From contig CADBNA010000331.1 of assembly GCA_902795835.1 (NCBI GenBank), forward strand, positions 1 through 11,454: DNA of 11,454 nucleotides, given 5' to 3'. Below, piece after piece: positions 1 through 6,369 of the stretch. Under the pieces are notes generated by a model that was not told the origin of the DNA, made no database searches, and saw only the letters and a list, made by a program, of their open reading frames with translations. Each line of letters opens with the position of its first letter. Position 1 is the first letter of the stretch. Source of the DNA: an uncultured Lachnospiraceae bacterium. GTDB taxonomy: Bacteria > Bacillota_A > Clostridia > Lachnospirales > Lachnospiraceae. Position numbers and translations under genes: made by a program.

Positions 1-1277
1 CCTTCGCTGTCAACAGAGCCTTCAATGTAGATCGGAGCGCTGAGATTGTTGACAAAGCGGAAGTCCATCGTGTCCTCTGCAATCGCAGCGTCAAAAGCGG
101 GATCCGCATAATGAACCAGATAGGAATGATTGTGGCGCTCGGTCACCTCCAGTTCCGCTGTCAGTACGGCATTATAGAGGGTTGTCGTCACCTGGCACAC
201 GCCGCCTCCGTATGTCTGGATCACGCCGCCGGACGAGTAGGTGCCTCCCAGGCGGAACCCTGTCATCAGGTTCTGCGGACCGATCACCTCGCTGGCCGAA
301 AACTCTTCCCCCGGATACAGCAGGGTCCCGTTGATATGGTCCACGGCCAGCCGGATATTGGTGTCCCGGTTCAGGTCGTCTTCCGGATGGTAGCTTGTGG
401 AGCCGACTCCCAGGATATCCCTTACTTTCTTCAGTTCTTCCGTGCTGTCGGAGCCCGGGGTCACATTACAGATCAGGGACACGCCGCCTTCCCCGCCGTG
501 CCAGACCTCATTCATGTAATTGGTGATCTGGATCGCGGAGGCCTCTTCCACAACCGAGATGCCGTCGCGCTGCGGCGTCACTGAAAAGGATCTGTCTTCG
601 TTCATGCGCAGGCCGCAGGCCCTGGGTTCGCAGTTCAGCTCATCCTTTTTCGCCTTGACCACTTCCAGCGCCTTGGCCTGCGGAACAGTCAGGTCCAGGT
701 CCACTACGATGTCTCCGGAGTTCCGGAGGGCCCGCTCGGCGCAGAAGCGCTTGTATACGTTTCCCTTTTTCCCTATGGACATGGCTTCATCCACAACATG
801 GGCATTCCTGTAAGTCAGTCCAAGTTCCCCGGCCGTCGTCACAGCCTGCTGGGAGCCTGCATACAGGACGATCTTGTCATTGGAGAGTTTCTCCATTTTC
901 TCTCCGAGAGCCGCCTCTGCCTGCGCGGATGTCATATCGGTGATATCAATGTTTTCGATATAGATGTGTCCGCCTGCGCCCGCCTGTTCCGCGGAAGAGG
1001 ACTCTGTCCCGCCGGAAACGGCCGGAGAAGCATTCTCGCCGCCCGCCGCTTTCTCTGCAGCTTCTGTGTTCTGCGAAGCCTGTACGTCCTCTGCAGCTTC
1101 TGCATCCTTCGCGCCTTCCGTGCTGTCGGCGGAAACTTCCGTTACCGAAGATGCGGAAGACGCCGCGCTCTCCTCAAGTTCATCTCCTCTGGCAGCTGCC
1201 GCAAGGGAAACCACCATCATCAGAATCAGCAAAACGGCCACAATCCCGGCCGCTATTCTCCGTCTGTTTTTTCTCAT
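1..1277 (-). CDS. VanW-domain secreted or membrane-anchored protein, C-terminus beyond the window edge
   Basis: The frame is open from the ATG at 1277 to the window edge, about 425 codons, with no stop. Residues 1-30 are a basic start followed by a hydrophobic segment, so the protein is exported or anchored. Residues about 31-100 are an Ala/Glu/Ser/Thr-rich linker. Next comes a region that resembles the peptidoglycan-binding-like domain usually found before VanW. From about residue 285 the VanW domain is clear: NIRLAVDHINGTLLYPGEEFS, then GGGVCQVTTTLYNAV, then ELEVTERHNHSYLV. The family is linked to the cell envelope (VanW occurs in some vancomycin-resistance clusters), but its biochemical role is unsettled. 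The chosen start has AGAGG just upstream; an in-frame ATG at 1325 would add 16 residues. Only 63 bases separate it from the ferredoxin-like gene, so it is probably co-transcribed. Confidence 0.9.
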   Translation of the reverse strand, partial: MRKNRRRIAAGIVAVLLILMMVVSLAAAARGDELEESAASSASSVTEVSADSTEGAKDAEAAEDVQASQNTEAAEKAAGGENASPAVSGGTESSSAEQAGAGGHIYIENIDITDMTSAQAEAALGEKMEKLSNDKIVLYAGSQQAVTTAGELGLTYRNAHVVDEAMSIGKKGNVYKRFCAERALRNSGDIVVDLDLTVPQAKALEVVKAKKDELNCEPRACGLRMNEDRSFSVTPQRDGISVVEEASAIQITNYMNEVWHGGEGGVSLICNVTPGSDSTEELKKVRDILGVGSTSYHPEDDLNRDTNIRLAVDHINGTLLYPGEEFSASEVIGPQNLMTGFRLGGTYSSGGVIQTYGGGVCQVTTTLYNAVLTAELEVTERHNHSYLVHYADPAFDAAIAEDTMDFRFVNNLSAPIYIEGSVDSE

Positions 1278-1340
1278 ATCCACCTCTGTTTTCAGGATCA
1301 GTCTCTGTTTTTGCGCCAGACTCATCCGGCCTTTGCCGGT

Positions 1341-1595
1341 TTATTCTTCCATCTCTTCACGGATCTCAAACATCATGGCGCTGATGCCTATTCCGGCAGG
1401 ACAGGCTTTCTCGCACCGGCTGCACCGGATACAGGCTCCGGCTGCGTTCTCCAGACCTGCATAGGCCCGTCCGGCTTCTTCCTCCTGCCCGGCGAGAAAA
1501 CGGTTATATACGGCAAAGACCTCCGGAATCGGAATCTCGGCCGGACAGGGCAGGCAGTCACAGCAGCCTGTGCAGGGAACCTGATATGCTTCCAT
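1341..1595 (-). CDS. Stand-alone two-[4Fe-4S] ferredoxin-like protein resembling the C-terminal domain of aldo/keto reductases
   Basis: This 84-residue protein has two cysteine clusters. The first is C8-x2-C11-x2-C14-x2-C17-P, and the second is C55-x2-C58-x2-C61-x3-C65-P. The sequence around them (PCTGCxxCLPCPxxIPIPxVFAxYN, then CIRCSRCEKACPAGIGI) matches the iron-sulfur tail found at the C-terminus of a family of bacterial aldo/keto reductases. Here the TIM-barrel reductase part is absent. Its ATG overlaps the TAA stop of the upstream DHHW gene by one base, and GGGGAGG lies 7 bases before it, so translation is coupled and the start is well supported. It could be a real small electron carrier or a preserved remnant of a larger enzyme. 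Both binding sites are intact, which favours function. No role in acylation can be read from the sequence. Confidence 0.75.
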   Translation of the reverse strand: MEAYQVPCTGCCDCLPCPAEIPIPEVFAVYNRFLAGQEEEAGRAYAGLENAAGACIRCSRCEKACPAGIGISAMMFEIREEMEE

Positions 1596-3061
1596 TATTC
1601 TGCCTCCCCGGTGTATGCATTGTATTCCGTGGTTCCGGTATCTTCCGTGTAGGCCTGCACCTCTGCATCCGGAGTTTCCTCCGTCCCGGCATCCTCTGCC
1701 GCCGCGCCGTCTTCCCCGGTCACAGCGCCGGACTCTGTCGCCGCGGCATCTTCCGTCTGCGCAGACTCTGAAGTCTCTGCCGCCTGCACGTCACCGGGCG
1801 TCCCGCCCGGTTCTGACTGCTGCGCAGTCCCGCCGTTTGCCGCCGTCTCCCCGGAAGCTGCAGCCGCATCCGGCGCGTCTCCTGCGGACAGGTTCAGGGC
1901 ATCCGCCAGCGAAGTGTCCTGGGCCAGCGTATCCATGCTGTACAGGAACAGGACGTCTGTGACGGCGTAATTCCGCATATCCTGCGATACATCCCCGTAA
2001 TAGTATCTGGGATCGATCATGGTAATCGTCTCATAGTACGGAAGCAGAAACTGCACAAAGCAATTCGCGTAGGAATCTTTGAAAATCAGGAGGTTCCTCC
2101 CATTGTCATTGGTGGTCTGGATCTCCACCACGGAATGGTTGCCGCCGAAAAACACCGTATACTGGTCTTTCTCGTTCAGCCTGTCGCTGACAAATACAGA
2201 CCGGCTGCGGAACTGTTCTTCCGGATAATTGACCACATAAAGGACATCTGATCCTTCCGCTTCGTACACTTCTATCGTGTCTCTCTGGCGGTGATCGCCG
2301 CTTTTTGAAGAGAGGGTTCCCTGAAATGAATCCGAGACGGTGTGGGCTTTGTACTCCAGCAGTTCTGAATCGATGCCCAGCACCGATGCGGCATTCAGAA
2401 AGCCGACATACGCTCCCAGACTCGTCCAGTGATGATCCGTGCGGTAGTACAGCTGCTGGCTGGTATGCAGTTTTAATGCCGTGGCGGCGTCAATCCTCTG
2501 GACCCTGTTGTCCAGGCCGCTCTCCATGCGAAGGATATCCGTTGCCTGATTGCGCAGGGATACGTGCGCGGGCAGGCGGTCTGCAATGACAGAGGCCGCA
2601 TCCGGAACAACCATCATGCTGACAGGCACGTCGGGATAGGCCTGCGCGAAAGAATTGACAGCGGCAACCGTATTCTGCACGGCTGTTTCGTCCGGCGTTT
2701 CGGGCGCGGACAGCAGATAACCGTCTCTTCCCGTATAGACATTGCTGAATTCTCTCTGCCCGAGCATATAATTGACAGTGAAATCCAGTGTCATCCAGAA
2801 ATCCCTGCCCACAAACTGATCTGCATAATACGTGTCAAAATCAGAAAACCAGCTGCCGCTTTTCAGGGCCTCCGCCGACAGGGCGGGACGCTGCGCCAGG
2901 TTCCGGTTTTCACCAGCCGAAAACTTCTTTGACGGCACGACCAGATTGATCAGAAAGCCGAGGGCGACAGCCGCGGCGGCAAACCGGATCAGAAACTGCT
3001 GATGCGCGCGGCGGTTTCTGGCCATCTTTCTTCTGAATCTTGAAACATGTGTGGTCTCCAT
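1595..3061 (-). CDS. DHHW family (AlgJ/AlgX/DltD-like SGNH fold) membrane-anchored protein
   Basis: This 488-residue protein has a basic N-terminus, one membrane segment at about residues 23-42, and an extracellular SGNH-like domain. The family motif DHHW is at residues 209-212 (YYRTDHHWTSLGAY), which supplies the Asp/His pair of the active site. A KDSYAN motif at about 328 holds the likely nucleophilic Ser. DHHW proteins are relatives of AlgJ/AlgX and usually partner an MBOAT protein in O-acylation of surface polymers. The MBOAT gene ends 45 bases upstream, which fits. Residues about 396-488 form an acidic Ala/Glu/Thr/Gly tail with no fold. I chose the ATG at 3061 because GAGG lies 6 bases before it; a GTG at 3073 would add four residues but would put that SD inside the gene. 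It acts on the outer face of the membrane. Substrate and acyl group are not known. Confidence 0.88.
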   Translation of the reverse strand: METTHVSRFRRKMARNRRAHQQFLIRFAAAAVALGFLINLVVPSKKFSAGENRNLAQRPALSAEALKSGSWFSDFDTYYADQFVGRDFWMTLDFTVNYMLGQREFSNVYTGRDGYLLSAPETPDETAVQNTVAAVNSFAQAYPDVPVSMMVVPDAASVIADRLPAHVSLRNQATDILRMESGLDNRVQRIDAATALKLHTSQQLYYRTDHHWTSLGAYVGFLNAASVLGIDSELLEYKAHTVSDSFQGTLSSKSGDHRQRDTIEVYEAEGSDVLYVVNYPEEQFRSRSVFVSDRLNEKDQYTVFFGGNHSVVEIQTTNDNGRNLLIFKDSYANCFVQFLLPYYETITMIDPRYYYGDVSQDMRNYAVTDVLFLYSMDTLAQDTSLADALNLSAGDAPDAAAASGETAANGGTAQQSEPGGTPGDVQAAETSESAQTEDAAATESGAVTGEDGAAAEDAGTEETPDAEVQAYTEDTGTTEYNAYTGEAE

Positions 3062-3106
3062 GGCGTTCCTCACAGCATGACAGTCAACAGGTTCATTTTT
3101 CCGGCA

Positions 3107-4459
3107 TCAGAACTGGAAATACAGGAAAGAGGTATAGGTTGCGCTGACAAGGGCCGCAACGGAAAACAGGGTCAGCACAACATATCCCACAGAGGATGCG
3201 ATCCTCCACGCTCCGCCTTCCCGGTATACCAGGCTGTCATGCAGGTTCCTGACCCAGGGGCCGCACAGGACGATCGCCGCCAGCAGCAGCAGGACGTTCT
3301 CTTTCAGAAGGAATGTCGTCATGCCGTTCCAGAAGCCGATGCCGTCCAGACCGAACATTTTCCCGATGTAAATAAAGGCGCTGCCCAGGGAGGGCGAGAA
3401 GAAAAACACCCATCCGACAAACACAATAATATCTGTCAGCAGCACGCGCACCGGCGGCGGGACAGCCTCCAGCCGTCCCTTCAGGACAAAACGTTCCAGA
3501 ATGATAAAGGCGCCGTGGTAGAGTCCCCAGAAAAGGAAATTCAGGGTTGAGCCGTGCCAGATGCCTGTCAGAGCCCACACAATCAGAAGATTGCGCAGCT
3601 GTGTCTGCGCACTGCACCGGTTGCCGCCGAGCGGGATGTACACGTAATCCCGGAACCAGGCGCCCAGCGTGATATGCCAGCGTCTCCAGAACTCCGACAC
3701 ACTGCCGGACAGATAGGGATAGTGGAAGTTCTCTCCGAACCGGAAGCCAAACAGACGGGCAAGCCCGATGGCCATATCAGAGTAACCGCTGAAGTCAAAA
3801 TACAGCTGCAGGCTGTAAAAGATCATTCCGAAAATGGCAGTCATCGCGGCCATCTGCGGCAATGCGCAGACTGCGGCAAATGCCCTGCCCAGAGAATCGG
3901 CTATGAGCACCTTTTTGAACAGGCCTGTGAAGAACAGGCGGATGCCCTTTCCGGTGTCATCCACGGTAATGACCGGCTCCTTCATCACGGCTTCCATATC
4001 ACTCCAGCGAACGATCGGGCCGGAAGTGACCTTTGGAAAAAAGGCTATATACAGGGCCGGATACAGCGGGTTAATCTCCGCGCCGGCATCTCCCCTGTAT
4101 ACGTCAATCAGCCATGAAAGTGCCGAAAAAGTGTAGAAAGATATACCGATGGGCAGTGACAGAGACGTGTATTTGAACACGCAGAGGGCGGCAATATGCA
4201 CGCCGGCTGCCAGAAACAGGGCGCTTCTCGCCGCTTTTATCTTTTTCCGCGAGAGCAGATCATCCAGCTCGAGTGCGGCAAAATAGTCAAAAGCAATGGT
4301 CAGCAGCAGAAACAGCAGGTATTTCGGACTGCCCCAGGCATAAAACAGCAGGCTGGCCGCCAGCAGCAGGACCATCCGCAGCCTTACCGGCACGATACGG
4401 TACAGCAGAACGGTAACCGGCAAAAATATGAAAATACAAGTCAGACTGCTCAGTGCCAT
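3107..4459 (-). CDS. MBOAT family O-acyltransferase (AlgI/DltB-like)
   Basis: This 450-residue polytopic membrane protein has many hydrophobic segments along its length, close to the usual AlgI size. Family signatures are present in order: LPIGISFYTFSALSWLIDVYRG (102-123), FFPKVTSGPIVRW (140-152), YFDFSGYSDMAIG (220-232), SEFWRRWHITLGAWFRDYVYIPLGG (255-279), and TGIWHG (298-303). The TGIWHG motif contains His302, which matches the MBOAT catalytic His. Such proteins take an acyl group from a cytoplasmic donor and pass it through the membrane to a surface polymer, together with an SGNH-type partner. The DHHW gene directly downstream is the obvious partner. The DUF4358 gene ends 42 bases upstream, so the three genes probably form one operon. 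Start: the only well-placed ATG before the first membrane segment, with an AAAGGA at a longish distance. Confidence 0.95.
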   Translation of the reverse strand: MALSSLTCIFIFLPVTVLLYRIVPVRLRMVLLLAASLLFYAWGSPKYLLFLLLTIAFDYFAALELDDLLSRKKIKAARSALFLAAGVHIAALCVFKYTSLSLPIGISFYTFSALSWLIDVYRGDAGAEINPLYPALYIAFFPKVTSGPIVRWSDMEAVMKEPVITVDDTGKGIRLFFTGLFKKVLIADSLGRAFAAVCALPQMAAMTAIFGMIFYSLQLYFDFSGYSDMAIGLARLFGFRFGENFHYPYLSGSVSEFWRRWHITLGAWFRDYVYIPLGGNRCSAQTQLRNLLIVWALTGIWHGSTLNFLFWGLYHGAFIILERFVLKGRLEAVPPPVRVLLTDIIVFVGWVFFFSPSLGSAFIYIGKMFGLDGIGFWNGMTTFLLKENVLLLLAAIVLCGPWVRNLHDSLVYREGGAWRIASSVGYVVLTLFSVAALVSATYTSFLYFQF

Positions 4460-4501
4460 GTTCAGTCCAGTCCTTTCCCGATAAACCCGTACAGCCTTCT
4501 G

Positions 4502-4993
4502 TCACAGGCTGCTCTCAAACGCCCTGACAACGGGCTGAGCGTCTTCAGCGACAACATACAGAATATAGTTTCCTCTGACCAGAAGCTGGTACCGTCCCAG
4601 CAGTTCATAGGGATCCACCGCATACCCTTCGAAGACATTGCGCTGGGCCTCCCATCTCTGCATGACGGCAGCCTCTACGGCATCCGCCTGCGACGGGTCC
4701 CGCAGCCTGACCAGAAGAAGCTCCTCCGCCCCCATGTTGGTAGACGGATAGTACAGAAGCATGCCGTCATAATCAGCCGGATCCAGCTTATACAGCCGGC
4801 GGATCATCTGGTTGTCGCCCGCCTGCATGTTGTCCATTACCACTTTCTCAGACACAGCCCTGCTCATATCCTCGAAAGGCGTCGAGCTCTGCCGGCTGCC
4901 GGTAAACTGCAGAACCAGGAACAGCGCCATCAGCGCCATGCACAGATACTTTGCTGCCGCAGCAGGGATTGTTCTGTTTTTCCGACGTTTCAT
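4502..4993 (-). CDS. DUF4358 family membrane-anchored protein
   Basis: This 163-residue protein starts with a basic stretch and a hydrophobic anchor (about residues 12-31). The rest lies outside the membrane and matches the DUF4358 pattern: YKLDPADYDGMLLYYPSTNM, then ELLLVRLRDPSQADAVEAAV, then RWEAQRNVFEGYAVDPYELL, then RGNYILYVVAED. The function of DUF4358 is unknown; from memory it is common in Lachnospiraceae and often lies beside MBOAT and DHHW genes, as here. The ATG at 4993 is chosen because AGGAGGAGGA precedes it. A longer frame reaching 5158 runs through the tRNA gene and is not real. A TATAAC hexamer at 5028-5033 could be a -10 box for this operon, but no good -35 box lies in front of it. 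Read-through from the tRNA unit is the alternative. Confidence 0.85.
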   Translation of the reverse strand: MKRRKNRTIPAAAAKYLCMALMALFLVLQFTGSRQSSTPFEDMSRAVSEKVVMDNMQAGDNQMIRRLYKLDPADYDGMLLYYPSTNMGAEELLLVRLRDPSQADAVEAAVMQRWEAQRNVFEGYAVDPYELLGRYQLLVRGNYILYVVAEDAQPVVRAFESSL

Positions 4994-5056
4994 GCCGCGG
5001 TCCTCCTCCTGCATCCGCATGTGCCGCGTTATAATCATAAAAAAAATGAGTATAGG

Positions 5057-5090
5057 AAAAGCGGGCAACCAGCCGGCTGCCCGCATTTTC
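5057..5090 (-). terminator. Rho-independent terminator of the tRNA-Gly unit
   Basis: A 7-bp GC-rich stem (5061-5067 with 5078-5084) has a 10-base loop containing the palindrome AGCCGGCT. In the transcript it is followed by UUUU and preceded by AAAA. It begins a few bases after the tRNA 3' end, and a second run of eight T lies a little further on. It should end the tRNA transcript and separate it from the DUF4358 operon. Confidence 0.85.
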
Positions 5091-5092
5091 AG

Positions 5093-5164
5093 AGCGCGAG
5101 ACGGGATTCGAACCCGCGACCCCAACCTTGGCAAGGTTGTACTCCACCCCTGAGCCACTCGCGC
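5093..5164 (-). tRNA. tRNA-Gly (anticodon GCC)
   Basis: The 72-base sequence folds as a complete cloverleaf. The acceptor stem GCGCGAG pairs perfectly with CTCGCGC, and the discriminator base is T (5093). The D arm is GCTC/GAGT. The anticodon stem CAACC/GGTTG encloses the loop TTGCCAA, with anticodon GCC at 5130-5132, which reads glycine codons GGC and GGU. The T arm GCGGG/CCCGT carries the canonical TTCGAAT loop. No CCA is encoded, so the 3' end needs a CCA-adding enzyme. It has its own promoter and terminator, making it a single-tRNA transcription unit. Confidence 0.97.
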
Positions 5165-5201
5165 AACTATTTACAATTCGTTTCCCGAACTGACAAATGC
5201 T

Positions 5202-5230
5202 AATATACTATATGAATCCTTCTTTGTCAA
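5202..5230 (-). promoter_or_regulatory. Promoter of tRNA-Gly (sigma-70/SigA type)
   Basis: A perfect -35 box TTGACA (5225-5230) and a -10 box TATATT (5202-5207) are separated by exactly 17 bases. The expected start lies about 30 bases before the tRNA 5' end, a normal distance for a processed tRNA leader. Just upstream of the -35 box is the small palindrome CACTAAAAAAAGTG (5231-5244), which touches the inverted repeat at 5241-5255. Confidence 0.9.
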
Positions 5231-5240
5231 CACTTTTTTT

Positions 5241-5412
5241 AGTGTATAAGTCCCGTCCCGATGGGCAGACATCGCGCATGCCTGCATGCAGAGATGGCTG
5301 ACTATCAGGGACGACAACAGATATGAGCACAGAGAGCGGCAGCTCGGCGTGCGAATATCTGCAGCGGTGCGAAAGCTGCGTCAGCAGCGCAGCAGCGCGG
5401 GACTTATACACT
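5241..5412. repeat. 172-bp element bounded by a perfect 15-bp inverted repeat with nested hairpins
   Basis: AGTGTATAAGTCCCG at 5241-5255 is the exact reverse complement of 5398-5412. Between the arms, read on the plus strand, there are further self-complementary segments. One is CGATG/CATCG (5259-5274). The palindrome CTGCATGCAG lies at 5282-5291. A symmetric 42-base hairpin spans 5319-5360 (AGATAT/ATATCT, GCAC/GTGC, GAG/CTC with equal-sized internal loops). GCTGC/GCAGC with a 4-base loop is at 5375-5388. The distal arm contains the last codons and the TAA stop of the SGNH gene; the proximal arm abuts the tRNA promoter. No T-run follows the stem in the direction of the gene, so it is not an ordinary terminator. 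No target-site duplication is visible. It may be a structured RNA, a small mobile element or an invertible segment. The 5231-5403 gap holds no convincing gene. Confidence 0.7.
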
Positions 5413-6321
5413 CTCCGCAGCTTCTATATCCGCAGCTTCTGTATCCGCAGTTTCTGTATCTCCGGCTTCTGTACCCGCAGTTTCCGTATCCCCGGCTTCT
5501 GCATCCGCCGTTCCCACATCTGTATCATAGACGGCCATCATCATATTTACCGCCCAGTACGGATAAAAATCACTGTACAGATGGATACCGTCGATCTCCC
5601 ACAGGTCGCTGTGTTCTTCGGCAACCGCATCATTATTGACAAAATGATAGCCCTTCTGGGCGCAGAGCCGCTCGACAGCCGCGCTGTAGTCCGGGATCTC
5701 TCTCCACTTTTCCGAAGTGTCAAAGGCGGGATCCCGCGCGGGAAGAATGGAATTCACATATACCTGTGTATTCGGGAGCTCCCTGTTCAGATGCTGGATA
5801 ATCTGGTCATATTCCGCAGCATATTCCTCCGGTGTCTGCCATATGCCGATCGACGTGTCATTCAGGCCGAAGCACAGGAAGACAATCGTAGGATTGACAT
5901 TTTTGAGTTCCGCAAGGTGCTCTTCGATGTCCCGTATGGTCCAGCCGGCACCGGCTATCACGCGCTCCTCCGGCATATATTCAAAATATGAAAAACCGAC
6001 GGCACGGGAGTCACCCATAATCGCACAGTCACGGAACAGCGTCCACACGTCAATGGTGCCGTCCGTCAGTTCCCTGCGCCGTTTTTCCCGCTCTTCACGC
6101 ATCCGCTGCTGTTTCTGCTCCAGCAGCTTCTGCTGCACCTCATCCACATCCGCGGCTTCCAGGTTCTTCAGCCAGGCAACGCCGGCGGATACCGCGCTGT
6201 TTTTTTTATCTGAACGAAGCGCGCGTGCGACTGTGAATATTACCGCAGCCGCCAGCAGCAAAACAACGGCCAGAACAATTCTGCCCTTCCAGTTTTTCTC
6301 TGTCTTCTCTCGTGGTTTCAT
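5404..6321 (-). CDS. Membrane-anchored SGNH/GDSL hydrolase with acidic repeat tail
   Basis: This 305-residue protein has a basic N-terminus, one membrane anchor (about 14-33), a charged likely coiled-coil stalk (about 53-86, rich in Glu/Lys/Arg/Gln), then an SGNH domain. The catalytic blocks are visible: GDSRAVG with Ser105, AGAGW around Gly124, GLND with Asn154, and DGIHL with Asp244 and His247. The family removes acyl groups from esters, or in some members transfers them; here it would face the outside of the cell, plausibly the wall or a surface polysaccharide. The last 35 residues are degenerate pentapeptide repeats of Asp-Thr-Glu-Thr/Ala-Ala type. No Shine-Dalgarno sequence stands at a useful distance before the ATG, while a promoter lies immediately upstream, so a leaderless mRNA is possible. 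The stop codon lies inside an inverted repeat. Confidence 0.88.
   Translation of the reverse strand: MKPREKTEKNWKGRIVLAVVLLLAAAVIFTVARALRSDKKNSAVSAGVAWLKNLEAADVDEVQQKLLEQKQQRMREEREKRRRELTDGTIDVWTLFRDCAIMGDSRAVGFSYFEYMPEERVIAGAGWTIRDIEEHLAELKNVNPTIVFLCFGLNDTSIGIWQTPEEYAAEYDQIIQHLNRELPNTQVYVNSILPARDPAFDTSEKWREIPDYSAAVERLCAQKGYHFVNNDAVAEEHSDLWEIDGIHLYSDFYPYWAVNMMMAVYDTDVGTADAEAGDTETAGTEAGDTETADTEAADIEAAESV
5415..5519 (-). repeat. Seven degenerate 15-bp tandem repeats in the SGNH gene 3' end
   Basis: Units of 15 bp start at 5415, 5430, 5445, 5460, 5475, 5490 and 5505. On the plus strand the typical unit is CCGCAGTTTCTGTAT with a few changes per copy. They encode acidic pentapeptides related to DTETA at the C-terminus of the SGNH protein. 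The reading frame is kept across all copies, so copy number could change without breaking the gene. Confidence 0.85.
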
Positions 6322-6327
6322 AGTGAC

Positions 6328-6356
6328 AGATTAAAACTTTTCCGGAACCGTGTCAA
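6328..6356 (-). promoter_or_regulatory. Promoter of the membrane-anchored SGNH gene, possibly giving a leaderless mRNA
   Basis: A perfect TTGACA (6351-6356) is followed after 17 bases by TAATCT (6328-6333), a weak -10 box. Six bases separate this box from the ATG, so the predicted first transcribed base falls on or next to the start codon. The promoter sits in the 48-base gap after the previous SGNH gene. Confidence 0.55.
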
Positions 6357-6369
6357 CACAAATGTATCC

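Noticed and set aside
1312..1343. CCGGC/GCCGG hairpin after the ferredoxin-like gene as a terminator
   Set aside because: The stem is only 5 bp and no T-run follows; the VanW start is close behind, so read-through is more likely.
798..1652. 284-residue plus-strand open frame
   Set aside because: It is antisense to the VanW and ferredoxin-like genes, whose products match known families; the plus-strand product is Cys/Arg/Phe-rich and matches nothing.
4994..5158. N-terminal extension of the DUF4358 gene to 5158
   Set aside because: It would translate the tRNA-Gly gene and its terminator; the ATG at 4993 has a very strong Shine-Dalgarno site.
4196..5203. 335-residue plus-strand open frame
   Set aside because: It runs antisense through MBOAT, DUF4358 and the tRNA gene, and its product is His/Gln/Arg-rich with no recognisable domain.
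5208..5411. 67-residue minus-strand frame covering the inverted-repeat element
   Set aside because: It begins with GTG inside the SGNH gene end in another frame, has no Shine-Dalgarno site, and runs into the tRNA promoter. The nested pairing explains this stretch better than coding does.
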